A stretch of 64,000 nucleotides of DNA, from NCBI RefSeq assembly GCF_000379425.1, contig NZ_KB902181.1:186001-250000 (forward strand), written 5' to 3'. Below, piece by piece: positions 27,748 through 39,427 of this stretch. Below the pieces are notes generated by a model, which made no database searches, was not told the DNA's origin, and was given only the letters and a program-made list of their open reading frames with translations. The position numbers and the translations under genes were made by a program. Source of the DNA: Corynebacterium lubricantis DSM 45231. Lineage in GTDB: Bacteria; Actinomycetota; Actinomycetes; Mycobacteriales; Mycobacteriaceae. Position 1 is the first letter of the stretch. The number at the start of each line of letters is the position of its first letter.

Positions 27748-30021
27748 TTAACCTGAGACGCGGTAGATGTCGAAGACACCCTCGATATTGCGCAGCTGGT
27801 TCATCAGCGCACCCAACTGTTTCGTATCGGACACGGATACGGTCAAGCGAATGGTGGCAATGTGGTCGTCGCCAAGCTGCGAACTCAATGCACTGATGGA
27901 CAACTTCTGATCGGTGAGCACACGCGTGAGCTCGGCGAGGAGCCCGTGTCGATCGAGCGCCTCAATCTGCAGGGTCGCCACAAAAGCACCGCTTTGAGAA
28001 CTGGAGCCTGCCCACGACACCTCGATGAGGCGCTCGGGCTCTTCCTGCAATTTCGGCGCGTTTGTGCAATCGCTGCGGTGCACCGAAACTCCCCCGCCAC
28101 GGGTGACGAATCCGATAATGTCATCGCCGGGCACGGGCTGGCAGCACTTCGCCAACTTCGCCATCACATCAGGGCTGCCTTGAACGAGGACTCCGGCTTC
28201 ACCGGAATTCTTCGGTTCTTGGGAGACCAGCTTCGACAGCGGGGTGCGTGCGGTCAGTGCATCGACAGCATCGTCCTCGTCGCCGAAGCGCGCCATCAGC
28301 TGGTGGCTGACGTGTTGCGCCGAGACGGTGCCGGCACCGATGGCGGTATAGAGCGCATCAACGTCCGGGTAGTGCAGCTGCTTGGCTACCGACTTCATCG
28401 ACTCCGCGGTGAACAGGCGGTGCATCGGAAGGCCACCTCGCTGCACCTCGGCTGCGAGGGCATCTCGTCCGGCCTCGAGGTGCTCCTCGCGGCGTTCCTT
28501 CGCAAACCACTGGCGAATCTTTGCCTTCGCGCGAGGAGAGACAACGAAGTCCTGCCAATCTCGCGATGGACCAGCATTTTGGTCCTTCGAGGTAAAGACC
28601 TCGACCCTGTCGCCCGACTGCAAGGTCGACTCGAGGGCAACGAGCTTACCGTTGACCTTCGCGCCAATACAGCGATGCCCGACTTCCGTGTGGACGGCGT
28701 AGGCGAAGTCCACCGGGGTGGAGCCCGCAGGAAGATTCACCACATCGCCCTTCGGCGTGAACACGAAGATCTGCTGAGAGGTCAGATCGTAGCGTAGCGA
28801 GTCCAAGAACTCATTCGGATCGGCGGCTTCCTTCTGCCAGTCCAACAGCTGGCGCATCCACGACATCTGATCGACTTCGGCCTGGTCGCCTTTGTGGGAG
28901 CCCTTAGTCTCCTTGTACCGCCAGTGCGCTGCCACGCCGAACTCGGCGTTGTAATGCATCTCGTGGGTGCGGACCTGGATCTCGAGGGGACGGCCGCTAT
29001 CTGCCATTACCGTGGTGTGCAAGGACTGATACACGCCGAAACGAGGATTCGAAATATAGTCCTTGAAGCGCCCTGGCATCGCCGAATAGATCGAATGCAC
29101 GACGCCGATTGCCGCGTAGCAGTCATTGACCGTATCGACGAGCACACGGATACCGACCAGATCGAAGATCTCATCGAACTCACGACCCCGGACAATCATC
29201 TTCTGATAGATCGACCAGTAGTGCTTCGGGCGTCCCTTGACCTCAGCCTTGATGTTATTGGCGCGCAGCTCAGCGCTAACCTTTTCGGAAATCTCCTTCA
29301 ACGCGCGATCGCGCGAAGGAGCACGGTCAGCAACGAGGCGAACAATCTCCTCATACTTCTTCGGGTACAAAATGGCGAAGGAAAGATCCTCGAGCTCCCA
29401 CTTCACGCTTGCCATGCCGAGGCGGTGCGCCAACGGGGCGATCACTTCCAGAGTCTGGCGGGCCTTCTTCGCCTGCTTCTCTGGCGGCAAAAAGCGCATG
29501 GTGCGCATATTGTGCAGACGGTCTGCCACCTTGATCACCAAGACGCGCGGGTCCTGAGCCATCGCGACGATCATCTTCCTGATCGTCTCAGCCTCGGCAG
29601 CCGCGCCAAGAGCCACCTTGTCTAGTTTGGTCACACCGTCAACGAGGCGCGCAACCTCCGGGCCGAAGTCCGCGGTGAGATCGTCGAGGGAGTAATCCGT
29701 GTCCTCAACAGTGTCGTGGAGAAGTGCTGCCACCAGTGTGGTGGTGTCCATGCCGATCTCGGCACAGATCGTAGCCACTGCGAGCGGGTGGGTAATATAC
29801 GGGTCACCGGATTTGCGAATAACTCCTTCATGGAGCCGTTCCGCGGTGTCATATGCCCGTGAAAGAAGTTCTGCGTCCGCCTTCGGGTGAAACTGCCGAT
29901 GAATCGACAGCAAAGGCTCGAGCACAGGGTTAATTCTGGACCGTCCACCGGTCAAAGAACGCGCCAAACGCGCAGACACGCTTCTCATGCCGGGGAGCCG
30001 TTGTGATCGTTCCTGCGTCAT
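27748..30021 (-). CDS. rel: Bifunctional (p)ppGpp synthetase/hydrolase
   Basis: A 757-residue long Rel that makes and degrades (p)ppGpp in the stringent response. Domains in order: HD hydrolase ([17 protein letters not shown] near residue 105), synthetase ([23 protein letters not shown]), TGS ([21 protein letters not shown]), zinc-finger/helical region ([14 protein letters not shown]) and ACT ([15 protein letters not shown]). Length and order are normal. It is downstream of apt with 46 nt between, and the gene order secD-secF-lipoprotein-apt-rel is conserved in actinobacteria. Confidence 0.97.
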   Translation of the reverse strand: MTQERSQRLPGMRSVSARLARSLTGGRSRINPVLEPLLSIHRQFHPKADAELLSRAYDTAERLHEGVIRKSGDPYITHPLAVATICAEIGMDTTTLVAALLHDTVEDTDYSLDDLTADFGPEVARLVDGVTKLDKVALGAAAEAETIRKMIVAMAQDPRVLVIKVADRLHNMRTMRFLPPEKQAKKARQTLEVIAPLAHRLGMASVKWELEDLSFAILYPKKYEEIVRLVADRAPSRDRALKEISEKVSAELRANNIKAEVKGRPKHYWSIYQKMIVRGREFDEIFDLVGIRVLVDTVNDCYAAIGVVHSIYSAMPGRFKDYISNPRFGVYQSLHTTVMADSGRPLEIQVRTHEMHYNAEFGVAAHWRYKETKGSHKGDQAEVDQMSWMRQLLDWQKEAADPNEFLDSLRYDLTSQQIFVFTPKGDVVNLPAGSTPVDFAYAVHTEVGHRCIGAKVNGKLVALESTLQSGDRVEVFTSKDQNAGPSRDWQDFVVSPRAKAKIRQWFAKERREEHLEAGRDALAAEVQRGGLPMHRLFTAESMKSVAKQLHYPDVDALYTAIGAGTVSAQHVSHQLMARFGDEDDAVDALTARTPLSKLVSQEPKNSGEAGVLVQGSPDVMAKLAKCCQPVPGDDIIGFVTRGGGVSVHRSDCTNAPKLQEEPERLIEVSWAGSSSQSGAFVATLQIEALDRHGLLAELTRVLTDQKLSISALSSQLGDDHIATIRLTVSVSDTKQLGALMNQLRNIEGVFDIYRVSG

Positions 30022-30067
30022 CGTCGCCCCCTAAGAATTGGTGAAAATAGCTAGTCTATAAAGACTA

Positions 30068-30628
30068 CTACCCTTCCTTGTTGGGTGTGTCATTCAACAC
30101 AACCAATGGACTCCCGTTCAGGCGCGCACGGCCACCAAGATCCTCAACTTCGAGGACAACTACGTAGCCCGTAACCGTGCCGCCTGCGCGCTCAATGAGC
30201 TTGGTCGCGGCGATCAATGTTCCACCGGTAGCCAGAACATCGTCGACAAGCACGACGTTTTTACCGTGGATATCCGCACCGTCTGCCGGAATCTCTAATG
30301 CTGCCTGGCTGTATTCCGTCTCGTACGACTGCGACAAAACTGGTGGCGGAAGCTTGCCCTTCTTACGGATAGCAAGGATTCCCTTTTCCAGGTTATACGC
30401 CACTGCGGAACCCAGCAGGAACCCACGGGCATCGAGGCCACCAATGACGTCTGCGCCGAACTCCTCGCAGGCAGTTGAGAGTTCATCGACAACGACTTGC
30501 AGCGCATCCGCGTCCGCGAGGACTGGAGTTAGATCCTCGAACAAGACTCCTTCTTCTGGGAAGTCTTGTACGTAGCGCATCTTGTCAGCAAGCGCTTCAC
30601 GGGCGGTTGCATATTTACTCTGGGTCAC
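30068..30628 (-). CDS. apt: Adenine phosphoribosyltransferase
   Basis: Salvages adenine to AMP using PRPP. About 186 residues, with the PRPP motif [17 protein letters not shown] and the flexible-loop region [17 protein letters not shown] 30628 is chosen ([13 protein letters not shown]) with AGGA 8 nt upstream; a start at 30643 adds five residues without improvement. Its start overlaps the end of the preceding lipoprotein gene by 14 bp, so coupled translation is likely. Confidence 0.95.
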   Translation of the reverse strand: MTQSKYATAREALADKMRYVQDFPEEGVLFEDLTPVLADADALQVVVDELSTACEEFGADVIGGLDARGFLLGSAVAYNLEKGILAIRKKGKLPPPVLSQSYETEYSQAALEIPADGADIHGKNVVLVDDVLATGGTLIAATKLIERAGGTVTGYVVVLEVEDLGGRARLNGSPLVVLNDTPNKEG

Positions 30629-32240
30629 TTGTCGATTCCTCATCTGTTACTTGCCAGCGATCCATGTTCCACCCAATACCGGTGGGGCCTGTGTACACTG
30701 CCACGTTACTTACGTTTCGGTCTACTACGAATGTACGGGGTTGAGCAGCTAACGGCAGGGTGGGAAGCTCTTTCCAGAAATACGATTCGTGTGCCCGCAA
30801 CGCCCGTACATTAGACAAGTTTACGGCTGCCGAATTGTACTCAGACATTGGGTCAATGGCACCCAAGAAAGCATCGATGGATCCATCGCCTGCTTCCCCG
30901 TCTGACTGGGTGGCGTCGATAGACGCTAGATCGTCGAGCGTTTTACCGGACTCAGTCGCGTCGACAACCGTGATCCCGGCTGGTTCGCAGGAATCTTTGA
31001 TGGCCTCGACCATGGCAGCCTTGCGCTCATTCGGTGTTGCGTAGCCGATTCGAATTTCCGTACCTGTGGCTGCACGTGCCGCTTCAATATCGGTTTCCAA
31101 ATGATCCTTTGAGCGCTCCCCCAACTGGCGAGCAACCGGATCGCCATGCCGAACTACGTGAACATTGACAGGAGGTACTTCTACCCCCGCGATCTCACTT
31201 GATGCTTCCGCAACTGCAGCTTGATCCACGCACTGCGACAGAGCTTGGCGATTCTCCGCGATTGACCACGTACCAGAGTCGGCGAAACGCAAAGATTCCG
31301 TGAGCTCTCCCACCATCGATTCCACCGTGTACGGGTTGCCCTCGGCGTTGAGATCCAGCCACTCCGGAGAATCTGTTTGCACATCCGCTACTCGCAACGC
31401 ACCGGCTTGGACAAGTTCGGCCGAATCCGCGCTCTGCGGCCAGACAACGAGGTTTTCCAATGCCGCACTATCGCCATTGAAATGTTCGTTGCGCGCTAAG
31501 ACTACTTCACCGTCTTCACCAACCGAGTCGATGCGGAACGGTCCGAACGAGACCTGGAGTTCCGGGTCGAAGTTGTCTAGGTTGAACCCCTCGCGCCAGA
31601 TTTCAGCGATCGGTGTCAATTGGTCTGGGTCTTCCGACTCCAGTGCTTCGACGAAGGTGTTTGCATCCATTTCTAGGCGTTGACCAATGACATGGGCCGG
31701 AAGAATTGTGCCCGGGCCGAAGAGCTCGCGCCATCGATCGCCCTGGCCTTCTTTGAACACCACGGTAAATTCCTTTGCCCCAGGCAGGCAATCAAGGTGA
31801 TCAATTTGATCCATCAATGGCATGTGAGCACCGAAGAGATCCGGATGAGTACCGGCTGTATAAGCCAAAAGGAAATCTGAGCAGGTCAGGTGCGCCCCGT
31901 CCGAAAACTTTGCATCAGTCTCAATCGTGTAGATCACTTGACGATTGCGTCCGGGCAGGACCTGCGTTCGCGCGACATCAGTGTTGGGAATCATCTGCCC
32001 GCTGGGACCAGGAACGAACACCGCGGGATAGAGGCGACCCGAAAGCAGGTGAGCATTAGTGGATACACCCACGTTTGAACCCGCATTCGAGGTCTTGAGC
32101 TCCTGCGAGACTTGATAGCCGAACATGTCCCGAGAACTCGGTTCGGTAAATCCACCAGTTCCGTCCGTCAACGAACACCCAGCCAGAATAGAGGCTGCAG
32201 TAACCATTCCGGCAAGGGCCGTTATCGATCGTTTGCGCAT
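30615..32240 (-). CDS. Lipoprotein of the peptide-ABC substrate-binding (SBP family 5) fold
   Basis: A 541-residue exported lipoprotein. The signal peptide [13 protein letters not shown] ends in the lipobox ILAGC. The body has the SBP_5 layout ([26 protein letters not shown]). No ABC permease or ATPase genes are near; it lies between secF and apt, as the homologue Rv2585c does in M. tuberculosis (from memory). It may not be a transporter component at all. ATG 32240 is chosen; GTG 32243 is possible. Confidence 0.85.
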   Translation of the reverse strand: MRKRSITALAGMVTAASILAGCSLTDGTGGFTEPSSRDMFGYQVSQELKTSNAGSNVGVSTNAHLLSGRLYPAVFVPGPSGQMIPNTDVARTQVLPGRNRQVIYTIETDAKFSDGAHLTCSDFLLAYTAGTHPDLFGAHMPLMDQIDHLDCLPGAKEFTVVFKEGQGDRWRELFGPGTILPAHVIGQRLEMDANTFVEALESEDPDQLTPIAEIWREGFNLDNFDPELQVSFGPFRIDSVGEDGEVVLARNEHFNGDSAALENLVVWPQSADSAELVQAGALRVADVQTDSPEWLDLNAEGNPYTVESMVGELTESLRFADSGTWSIAENRQALSQCVDQAAVAEASSEIAGVEVPPVNVHVVRHGDPVARQLGERSKDHLETDIEAARAATGTEIRIGYATPNERKAAMVEAIKDSCEPAGITVVDATESGKTLDDLASIDATQSDGEAGDGSIDAFLGAIDPMSEYNSAAVNLSNVRALRAHESYFWKELPTLPLAAQPRTFVVDRNVSNVAVYTGPTGIGWNMDRWQVTDEESTSDPE

Positions 32241-32301
32241 CACGTTTCTACTTCCTGGTCTCAAGTTTTGGGTCTACAGTTTCGGGTCTTCCCTTCGAAG
32301 C

Positions 32302-33498
32302 CTAATTCCGGCCTGGCCGCCATGAGGCTTGTTGATTTCCTGTGCCCTCGCCTGGGCCGTAGTCGTTTCCACGAGAACCTGGAGTGTCCACAGTGCGCTT
32401 CGCGGAAGTGGAAGCGGTGGAGTGTTCAGCGGAATCGTCGTCAAGCTCCTTGCCCGATGTACGGTAGGCAGCCACAGCCTTGTTGTGCTCCTTGTACTTC
32501 TTCTGGCTATTCACAATGGAGACCAGAATTGGAGTGGCCAGGAAGAGTGAGGAGAAGATGCCTTCCACTACACCAATGAGCTGAATGATCGCCAAATCTT
32601 GTAGCGTACCCACGCCCAGCAACCACACCGCGACGACGAGAAGAGCAATGATCGGCAGCGCCGAAATCACCGAAGTAGAAATCGAGCGCATGACCGTTTG
32701 GTTGACCGCCAAGTTGGCTTCCTCCGCATAGGTCGAGCGTCTGGAATCTAAGACCCCAGAAGTATTTTCCTTCACCTTGTCGAAGACAATCACGGTGTCA
32801 TAGATCGAGAAGGTCAACACTGTCAGCAAACCAATGATCGTCGCCGGGGACACTTCAAGCCCAAACAGCGAGTAAATGCCCATGATGACGACGCCATCGA
32901 CGACGAGTGCGGCCATCGCTGCGACAGCCATCTCTCGCTCAAGGCGCACTGCAACATATACTGCCGCCGCAATCAGGAACACCACGAGCGCCAAAAGCAT
33001 GCGCTGTGTAATGGTGGAACCCCAAGATTCCGACACAGTCGAATCACCCACAGCATCTGGTGTGGCAACACCTTCTGCGTTTAGTGGCTGATGCTCTTCA
33101 TAAATGGCGAGGCGAGCCGAATCAATTTGATCTTGCGTCAGGTGCTCGGAGTTGATCTCCAGAGTTCGGGAATCTCCTGCACCAACGATTTGGGTGATTT
33201 CGGGAGTCACTCCGGTAGCGTCGACAAACGTCTCCTCGACCTGCTCAGCGACGAGATCGCCGGCCTGCATGGAGAGCTTGGTGCCGCCTTCAAAATCGAT
33301 CGAGAGATCAAATCCGCGAAACAGCATGGAACCAATACTGACGAGCAACAGGACAATCGTGATCCCGTACCACAGCTTGGATCGGCCGATGAAGTCAATC
33401 GATCCTTCACCCGTGTACAACTTGTCAAAGTTGGACATCTTCTTTTTCTGCGTCGAAGGTTTGTCCGCTGGTGTGGGTTGTGAAACTGATGTGGTCAT
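32302..33498 (-). CDS. secF: Protein translocase subunit SecF
   Basis: A 398-residue inner-membrane partner of SecD that uses the proton gradient to aid late steps of Sec export. It shows the first membrane helix (KLWYGITIVLLLVSIGSMLF), FRGFDLSIDFEGGTKL, the large outer loop and the C-terminal membrane block (FSIYDTVIVFDKVKEN). The C-terminal 60 residues are charged and disordered. It starts 2 nt after the secD stop, with GGAGAAG as ribosome site. Confidence 0.96.
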   Translation of the reverse strand: MTTSVSQPTPADKPSTQKKKMSNFDKLYTGEGSIDFIGRSKLWYGITIVLLLVSIGSMLFRGFDLSIDFEGGTKLSMQAGDLVAEQVEETFVDATGVTPEITQIVGAGDSRTLEINSEHLTQDQIDSARLAIYEEHQPLNAEGVATPDAVGDSTVSESWGSTITQRMLLALVVFLIAAAVYVAVRLEREMAVAAMAALVVDGVVIMGIYSLFGLEVSPATIIGLLTVLTFSIYDTVIVFDKVKENTSGVLDSRRSTYAEEANLAVNQTVMRSISTSVISALPIIALLVVAVWLLGVGTLQDLAIIQLIGVVEGIFSSLFLATPILVSIVNSQKKYKEHNKAVAAYRTSGKELDDDSAEHSTASTSAKRTVDTPGSRGNDYGPGEGTGNQQASWRPGRN

Positions 33499-33500
33499 GA

Positions 33501-35366
33501 CTACTTCTCCTCGCTTTCGGCGGAGGTTGTTGTGGCCAAAGAAGCATTCGCTCTGTGCGCCTCGGCCTCAGGATCGCGACCGGCTTCCCGATCGGCTTCA
33601 GCGAGGGCAAACATCTTGCCCATGCCGTTAACTTTCGGATTGGCCCAGAATTGCTTCCGCGAAGCCAAGATCATCAATGGAGCGGTGACTAGGAAGGTCA
33701 CCAGCAAGTCGAACACAGTGGTCAAGCCCATGGTGAAGGCAAAGCCCTTCACTTCGCCAACCGCGAGGAAGTAAATCACCACGGCCCCGATCAGGGTCAC
33801 CATGTTACCGGTGACAATGGTTTGCTTGGCTCGATCCCAACCACGTTGGGTAGCCGAACGGAAGGTCTTGCCCGCTCGAACTTCGTCCTTGATGCGCTCA
33901 TACAACACGACGAAGGAGTCGGCGGTGGTACCGATACCGATGATCAGGCCTGCAACGCCGGAGAGATCCAGAGAGTAACCAATCCAACGGCCTAGCAGAA
34001 CAAGTGAACCGTAGACCAAGAGGCCTGCTCCAAACAGCGTGATGATGGATACGAAGCCAAACATGCGGTAGTACCAGAACACGAAGATTGCGACGAGGAG
34101 CAGACCAACTGCACCTGCGATCAGGCCGGCCTTCAGTGATGCCTCACCCATCGACGCCGGAACGGTCATTGCAGTACCGCCAGGCTCACCGTTTTCACCG
34201 GCAAAGGACAACGGCAGCGCACCGTAGCGCAGGTTATTCGCCAACGCTGTTGCCGACTCCTGGGTGAAGTCACCAGTAATCGAGGTCGCTTGGCCGACTG
34301 GGGTAGCACCCTGGATCTGAGGGGCGGAGATGATCTCGGAATCAAGTGTGATCGCGATTTGCTGGCCCAGGTACTGGCTGGTCAGCTCGGCCCAGGTCTG
34401 GGAACCATTGAATTCGCCGTCCTGCTTAAAGGAGAAGCTAATTTCCATCTGGCCGGTCTGCTGGTTGAATCCACCGGTGATCGGCTGATTGGTATCAATC
34501 TGGTCGCCGGTCAAACGCGGGCCGTTTTCATCGGTGACACCGGACAGCAGTGGTACAGGATCAAGCAGCATTGCTTGACCAGAAGTTGGATCACAAGTCA
34601 CCAGTGGACGTTCCGGCACATCGGTGCCAGCGAGTTCATCGGTGCCGGAAATCTCATCTGCAGTGGAAGGCTCGCACCGCATCAGCTGCAGTGCTGCGAG
34701 TTGCTGAGTCGGATCTTCGGACTGGCGATCGTCGCGAAGCATGTCTGTGACTTCCTGGCGGAACTCGCCCGCGGCAATGGAATTCTCAGGCTCCGGCAAT
34801 GGCTCAGCATCGATTGCGGGCACGTCCAAAGCGTCGGCCTCGCCGAGTGAGGAATTGATCACGCTCATCGCCTCGTCGAGAGATGCTTGAGCGTCTTCCT
34901 TGCTTAATACGCCGTAGCGCACCCAATCGTTGGCTGTCTGGCCAAGCACCTCCGGGTAAGCTGCCGTATCTGGCATCCCGGGCTGCGCTACAGGCCTAAA
35001 CATCAACTGCGAGGTTTGGCCGAGATTGCGAACCTCTGCCGTGTCCTCCCCTGGCACCGTAATCACCAAAGTGTTGCCATCAACGACAACTTCCGCGCCC
35101 GAGACGCCCATGCCGTTTACACGGTTCTCCAGAATGATGCGTGCCTGGTCTAGCTGATCTTGGGTGGGTTCTTCGCCTTGGGGGACCAAGGTCACTCGGG
35201 TACCGCCCTGCAGATCGATACCGAGCTTTGGGGTTGCCGAGCGATCACCGGTGAAAAACACCAATGCATACACAACCGCGACAATCAGCACGAAAAGGGC
35301 GAGAGCCCGTTTGGGCCACGCTCTCTTCGAGCTACTCTCACTGCTGCGCCGGGTAGTTACGGACAC
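33501..35366 (-). CDS. secD: Protein translocase subunit SecD
   Basis: A 621-residue multi-spanning Sec accessory protein. It shows an N-terminal membrane helix, the signature LGIDLQGGTRVTLVP, the P1 head domain and the C-terminal RND-type membrane block (GLIIGIGTTADSFVVLYERIKDEVRAG). An insertion of Asp/Glu/Pro-rich sequence lies in the periplasmic-side domain near residues 165-260, typical of actinobacterial SecD. GTG 35366 has GAGGAG 8 nt upstream. Confidence 0.96.
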   Translation of the reverse strand: MSVTTRRSSESSSKRAWPKRALALFVLIVAVVYALVFFTGDRSATPKLGIDLQGGTRVTLVPQGEEPTQDQLDQARIILENRVNGMGVSGAEVVVDGNTLVITVPGEDTAEVRNLGQTSQLMFRPVAQPGMPDTAAYPEVLGQTANDWVRYGVLSKEDAQASLDEAMSVINSSLGEADALDVPAIDAEPLPEPENSIAAGEFRQEVTDMLRDDRQSEDPTQQLAALQLMRCEPSTADEISGTDELAGTDVPERPLVTCDPTSGQAMLLDPVPLLSGVTDENGPRLTGDQIDTNQPITGGFNQQTGQMEISFSFKQDGEFNGSQTWAELTSQYLGQQIAITLDSEIISAPQIQGATPVGQATSITGDFTQESATALANNLRYGALPLSFAGENGEPGGTAMTVPASMGEASLKAGLIAGAVGLLLVAIFVFWYYRMFGFVSIITLFGAGLLVYGSLVLLGRWIGYSLDLSGVAGLIIGIGTTADSFVVLYERIKDEVRAGKTFRSATQRGWDRAKQTIVTGNMVTLIGAVVIYFLAVGEVKGFAFTMGLTTVFDLLVTFLVTAPLMILASRKQFWANPKVNGMGKMFALAEADREAGRDPEAEAHRANASLATTTSAESEEK

Positions 35367-35578
35367 GGAGGTATCTCCTCAACTATTAATCGTTCACGTG
35401 ATGGCTCTGCTTTCCACGTCCATTTAAAGGATCGGGGAATCAAGCTCTCTGTTGCTGCGTGCGAATTGCGCGCACGGGAAAACACACAAATCCCGATGGT
35501 ACGTCAAATGTAACAAAACAGTTAAGCCCGACCCGCGTTCATGTACAAGGAAGGGCCAGACTTTAAAAACCGTCTGGT

Positions 35579-36043
35579 TTAGCGGTTGTCTCGTGTTTCG
35601 TCTTCTGGGAATCCATCGGTCTGAGAATCGGACCTAGGTTCTGGCGTCACATCTGGGTTGGTCTGCGGATTGTCTGCGGGCAGATTCTCCGGGTGCGTTG
35701 TATACCCAGGCTCTTGTGCCTCAGGTGCCGCGGCTTGGTCCCACACTGCACCTGCAGAACCTGGAACCTCATTATATGGAGTCGGAGTTTCCTCGACCTT
35801 GCGCATGATGCCTTGGCGCTCCATGGTCACGATGGTGCCTGGGGCAAGCTCCAAGTCGACTTCCGTGTCACGCGTGGCGACGACAGTTGCGTGGAAACCT
35901 GCGACGGTAACAATCCGGTCGCCGGCATTGATTGAATATTGCATTTCTGTGACTTGCTGCTGACGCTTCTTCTGCGAGCGCATCATGAAAAAGGAAGGAA
36001 GAAGGAATACCGCAAGGACGAGAAGTAATAATAAGAGATCCAT
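35579..36043 (-). CDS. yajC: Preprotein translocase subunit YajC
   Basis: A 154-residue single-span membrane protein of the SecDF-YajC complex. The N-terminal helix (LLLLLVLAVFLLPSFFMMRSQKKRQQQ) is followed by the conserved INAGDRIVTVAGFHATV segment and a long proline/acidic tail. It is upstream of secD by 212 nt. No strong terminator was seen in that gap, so it may be cotranscribed or secD may have its own promoter. Confidence 0.92.
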   Translation of the reverse strand: MDLLLLLLVLAVFLLPSFFMMRSQKKRQQQVTEMQYSINAGDRIVTVAGFHATVVATRDTEVDLELAPGTIVTMERQGIMRKVEETPTPYNEVPGSAGAVWDQAAAPEAQEPGYTTHPENLPADNPQTNPDVTPEPRSDSQTDGFPEDETRDNR

Positions 36044-36120
36044 AGGCCTTTATTGTGGCATGTGATTCTGTGGTTCGCCTATTCGACCCGCATAAAATTT
36101 CCTACGAATGACCCGTACCA

Positions 36121-37212
36121 CTACATCAGATTAAGCTGCCCAGGTGCTTCAGGAGGAGGAGTCAGTCCAAGGTGGTGCCACGCCGCTGCCGTGGCCACGC
36201 GTCCGCGTCCCGTTCGGGCCATCAACCCCGCGCGCACCAAGTACGGTTCGCACACGGCTTCGACGGTCGCGGGTTCCTCCCCGACTGCGATGGCTAGGGT
36301 ATTGACTCCTACTGGCCCACCGCCATGGCCCTTGATTAGAGAACTTAAGACTGCTCGGTCGAGTCGATCGAGTCCGAGCTCGTCGACATCAAAGACTTCG
36401 AGTGCGGCTTGTGCTGCAGGGACGTCGACGTGACCGTTTCCGTTTACTTCGGCCCAGTCCCTGACGCGACGCAATAGACGGTTCGCGATACGAGGTGTGC
36501 CACGTGAACGAGAACCAATTTCCACCGCGGCATCGTGGTCGATGCTGACCCCGAGGATCTTAGATGCTCGCGTAATGACCTTGGTCAGGTCGTCTACTTC
36601 GTAGAACTCCATCTGTGCAGTAAAACCAAACCGGTCGCGCAACGGCCCCGTCAACATACCCGCACGAGTCGTTGCACCCACCAAGGTAAATGGCGGAATG
36701 TCCAATGGGATGGAAGTAGCCCCAGGACCTTTACCCACAATGACGTCGATCCGAAAATCCTCCATCGCCATATAGAGCATTTCCTCGGCGGGGCGTGCGA
36801 TGCGGTGGATCTCGTCAATAAAGAGGACGTCGCCTTCGACGATGTTCGACAACATAGCCGCCAAGTCACCCGCTCGTTCAAGTGCAGGTCCCGATGTCAT
36901 CCGCAACGAGGTGCCCAATTCTTGGGCAATGATCATCGACAGGGTGGTCTTCCCCAGTCCCGGCGGGCCAGAAAGCAAAATGTGGTCGGGGGTCACCCCG
37001 CGCCTTTTCGCACCGGTCAGAACGAGATCTAGCTGCTCGCGGACTTTGGGCTGGCCAATAAACTCATCCAACCCTTTGGGGCGGAGAGTTTTTTCCACGT
37101 CTCTTTCTTGGACGTGCTCCCGCGGGTCAATCGGGGCATTCTCGTCGCGGGACACTGCCTTTCGCTGCATGTCAGGAGGTAATTGGAACTCCGTCTTTTC
37201 TACATCAGACAC
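36121..37212 (-). CDS. ruvB: Holliday junction branch-migration helicase RuvB
   Basis: A 363-residue AAA+ ring ATPase that drives branch migration with RuvA. Walker A is GPPGLGKTT, Walker B is FIDEIHR, sensor 1 is GATTRAG, and the C-terminal winged helix contains GPVGVNTLA and [17 protein letters not shown]. It starts at GTG 37212, 26 nt after ruvA. Order ruvC-ruvA-ruvB is the standard actinobacterial operon. Confidence 0.97.
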   Translation of the reverse strand: MSDVEKTEFQLPPDMQRKAVSRDENAPIDPREHVQERDVEKTLRPKGLDEFIGQPKVREQLDLVLTGAKRRGVTPDHILLSGPPGLGKTTLSMIIAQELGTSLRMTSGPALERAGDLAAMLSNIVEGDVLFIDEIHRIARPAEEMLYMAMEDFRIDVIVGKGPGATSIPLDIPPFTLVGATTRAGMLTGPLRDRFGFTAQMEFYEVDDLTKVITRASKILGVSIDHDAAVEIGSRSRGTPRIANRLLRRVRDWAEVNGNGHVDVPAAQAALEVFDVDELGLDRLDRAVLSSLIKGHGGGPVGVNTLAIAVGEEPATVEAVCEPYLVRAGLMARTGRGRVATAAAWHHLGLTPPPEAPGQLNLM

Positions 37213-37238
37213 AAGCTACGACCTATCTCTTTCCACCA

Positions 37239-37847
37239 CTAATTTCTACCAAGTTGAGCCAGCGCAGTGCGCAGCACCGTCGAGGTATCTGCAGCCTCGT
37301 TCTCCGCCACGACGGACTCCACCACGGGGCGCGCTGACTTCTCGGTAAAGCCAAGCCCGATGAGCGCTTCGACGACCTGCTCGACCATCAGGTCGGAGGA
37401 GCCGAGCTTTAAAGAAACTGGGACACCTGCCTCCTCTTCAACTGCAACCGCCTTGAGCTTATCCTTTAGCTCCAGGGCCATGCGTTCTGCCATTCGCTTA
37501 CCTACGCCAGGGATGGTCTGGAGAGCCTTGACGTCGCCCGAGGAGACAAACCCCGCGACCTCAGAGGCGTTGTACAGCGATAACGTTGCCAGAGCCAGTT
37601 TGGGCCCCAAACCACTCACGCTTTGTAGTGTATGAAATAGCTCTCGGTCATCGCTGTTGATGAAGCCGTACAGCGTCATCGAGTCTTCCTTGACCACCAT
37701 CGCGGTCAGCACTCGGGTGGATTCACCGCGCGTCAGTCGCCCTAATGTCGGCGGAGCTGCGAGAAAACGATAGCCCACTCCCCCACATTCGATGACTGCA
37801 TGGTCGAGGCCGATGGAAAGTACTTCACCATTTAAAGAATCAATCAT
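37239..37847 (-). CDS. ruvA: Holliday junction DNA-binding protein RuvA
   Basis: A 202-residue tetrameric junction-binding protein. The N-terminal OB fold ([13 protein letters not shown]), two helix-hairpin-helix repeats ([33 protein letters not shown]) and the C-terminal RuvB-contact domain are all present. Its ATG overlaps the ruvC stop (ATGA), so translation is coupled. Confidence 0.97.
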   Translation of the reverse strand: MIDSLNGEVLSIGLDHAVIECGGVGYRFLAAPPTLGRLTRGESTRVLTAMVVKEDSMTLYGFINSDDRELFHTLQSVSGLGPKLALATLSLYNASEVAGFVSSGDVKALQTIPGVGKRMAERMALELKDKLKAVAVEEEAGVPVSLKLGSSDLMVEQVVEALIGLGFTEKSARPVVESVVAENEAADTSTVLRTALAQLGRN

Positions 37848-38383
37848 GAACGTTTCACTCCAGTGGCGTTAAGCGCCTGTTGAGTCCGAGCAAGTAGTGG
37901 AGCCCTCCAGCAATGGCAGACGGCGATGGCTAAAGCGTCAGCGGCATCAGCGGGCTTTGGTGGTTCACTGAGCCCAAGGATGCGAGTAATCATGGTGGTC
38001 ATTTGTTTCTTATCGGCGCGACCATTTCCCGATACCGCCTTCTTCACCTCGGAAGGCGTATACATATGCACCGGAATATCACGTTCCGCAGCGGCCAAGA
38101 CCATCACACCAACGGCATGCGCAGTATGCATCACAGTAGAGACATTGCCACGTTCAAAAATACGCTCCATGGCAACAACGTCCGGCTGATAATCATCCAT
38201 CCATTCGCCGACCGCCCGAGAAATGCGCAATAGTCGCTCGGAGAGCTCCGCATCCGAAGGAGTACGCACCACTCCGACCGCAATAGGAATGACCTGCCTA
38301 CCTCCGCCAGTTTGCACAACGGAAAGGCCGCACCGAGTCAGACCCGGGTCGATGCCCATCACACGCAGACCTTCGGTACTCAC
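37844..38383 (-). CDS. ruvC: Holliday junction endonuclease RuvC
   Basis: A 179-residue resolvase with an RNase H fold. Acidic residues of the active site are visible in [26 protein letters not shown] and [18 protein letters not shown] 38383 is chosen because GAGG lies about 5 nt upstream; GTG 38389 is two codons earlier. It is the first gene of ruvCAB, 118 nt after yebC. Confidence 0.95.
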   Translation of the reverse strand: MSTEGLRVMGIDPGLTRCGLSVVQTGGGRQVIPIAVGVVRTPSDAELSERLLRISRAVGEWMDDYQPDVVAMERIFERGNVSTVMHTAHAVGVMVLAAAERDIPVHMYTPSEVKKAVSGNGRADKKQMTTMITRILGLSEPPKPADAADALAIAVCHCWRAPLLARTQQALNATGVKRS

Positions 38384-38442
38384 ACACACCTCACAAAATT
38401 AATCACACATTTGTTCTACCATAATCGAGCGACAAACAGTGA

Positions 38443-38485
38443 CGCCCCGCAGCGGTATGGACAAGAATATACAGCGTGCGGGGCG
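38443..38485. other. Stem-loop between yebC and ruvC
   Basis: CGCCCCGCA (38443-38451) and TGCGGGGCG (38477-38485) can pair with a 25-nt loop. No T tract follows on the minus strand, so this is a weak terminator candidate for yebC or an attenuating structure before ruvC. Confidence 0.4.
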
Positions 38486-38501
38486 AAAAAGAGATAACGA
38501 A

Positions 38502-39254
38502 CTAAGCGTCGAGCGCTTCAATGACCTCATCTGACAGGTTCATGTTCGTGTATACGTTCTGCACATCGTCAGAGTCTTCCAAAGCATCGATCAGCTTCAG
38601 CACCTTCTGCGCGTCCTCGACACCTAGGTCTGCTTCTACGGATGCACGGAATTCCTGATCCGCCTGCTCCACCTCAATACCTTCGCCTTCAAGGGCAGCC
38701 TTGACCGCCTGGATATCCGTTGGAGCACAGACAATCTCGAACTCTTCGCCGAGGTCAACTACTTCTTCAGCGCCGGCTTCGAGAACCGCCATCAGTACGT
38801 CATCTTCGCTGAGCTCACCCTTCTTAATCTGGACTACGCCAGTGCGGGTAAACATGTACGCAACGGAACCGGATTCGCCCAGGTTACCGCCGTTTTTGGT
38901 CATCGCGGTGCGCACCTCAGTAGCGGCACGGTTGCGGTTGTCAGTGAGACATTCGATCAGAATCGCTACACCGGCTGGGCCGTAGCCCTCGTAAGTGATG
39001 TTCTCGTAGTTAGCGCCACCAGCTTCTTCGCCGGAGCCCCGCTTACGAGCGCGCTCAATGTTGTCTCCTGGAACAGAGGCCTTCTTGGCCTTCTTGATCA
39101 TGTCGTCCAGGGTTGGGTTAGCTGCTGGATCGCCACCGCCGGTACGGGCCGCAACCTCGATGTCCTTGATCAACTTTGCCCACAGCTTTGAACGCTTCGC
39201 GTCGTTCGCGGCCTTCTTGTGCTTTGTTGTTGCCCATTTTGAGTGGCCTGCCAT
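38502..39254 (-). CDS. YebC/PmpR-family protein (TACO1-like)
   Basis: A 250-residue member of the YebC family, described as transcription regulators and more recently as helpers of ribosomes on proline-rich stretches. The N-terminus [14 protein letters not shown] and [14 protein letters not shown] are hallmarks; the C-terminal acidic domain is complete. ATG 39254 has AAGGGAACGGTT upstream; the 12-codon longer reading is not supported. A -10-like TATAGT lies near 39348-39353. Confidence 0.93.
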   Translation of the reverse strand: MAGHSKWATTKHKKAANDAKRSKLWAKLIKDIEVAARTGGGDPAANPTLDDMIKKAKKASVPGDNIERARKRGSGEEAGGANYENITYEGYGPAGVAILIECLTDNRNRAATEVRTAMTKNGGNLGESGSVAYMFTRTGVVQIKKGELSEDDVLMAVLEAGAEEVVDLGEEFEIVCAPTDIQAVKAALEGEGIEVEQADQEFRASVEADLGVEDAQKVLKLIDALEDSDDVQNVYTNMNLSDEVIEALDA

Positions 39255-39347
39255 AACCGTTCCCTTTCTATCGGTGGTTGCGCGGGGCACATCCGCGCAC
39301 TACGCGTCAATCACGTGTGCTGCGGGCCTACCGCGTGTCGGCTATCA

Positions 39348-39353
39348 ACTATA
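39348..39353 (-). promoter_or_regulatory. Possible -10 box for yebC
   Basis: TATAGT on the minus strand, about 94 nt before the yebC ATG, in the gap after tesB. No convincing -35 box was identified. Confidence 0.35.
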
Positions 39354-39427
39354 CGCGCATAGCGCTTGACGACGAGAACCTGGCTGGTGTGTCCACCTAT
39401 CAGGTTATAGATTTAGGGGAAATTACC

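Noticed and set aside
35560-35590. CCAGAC/GTCTGG stem after yajC
   Set aside because: Only six base pairs, no T tract; kept as undecided rather than called.
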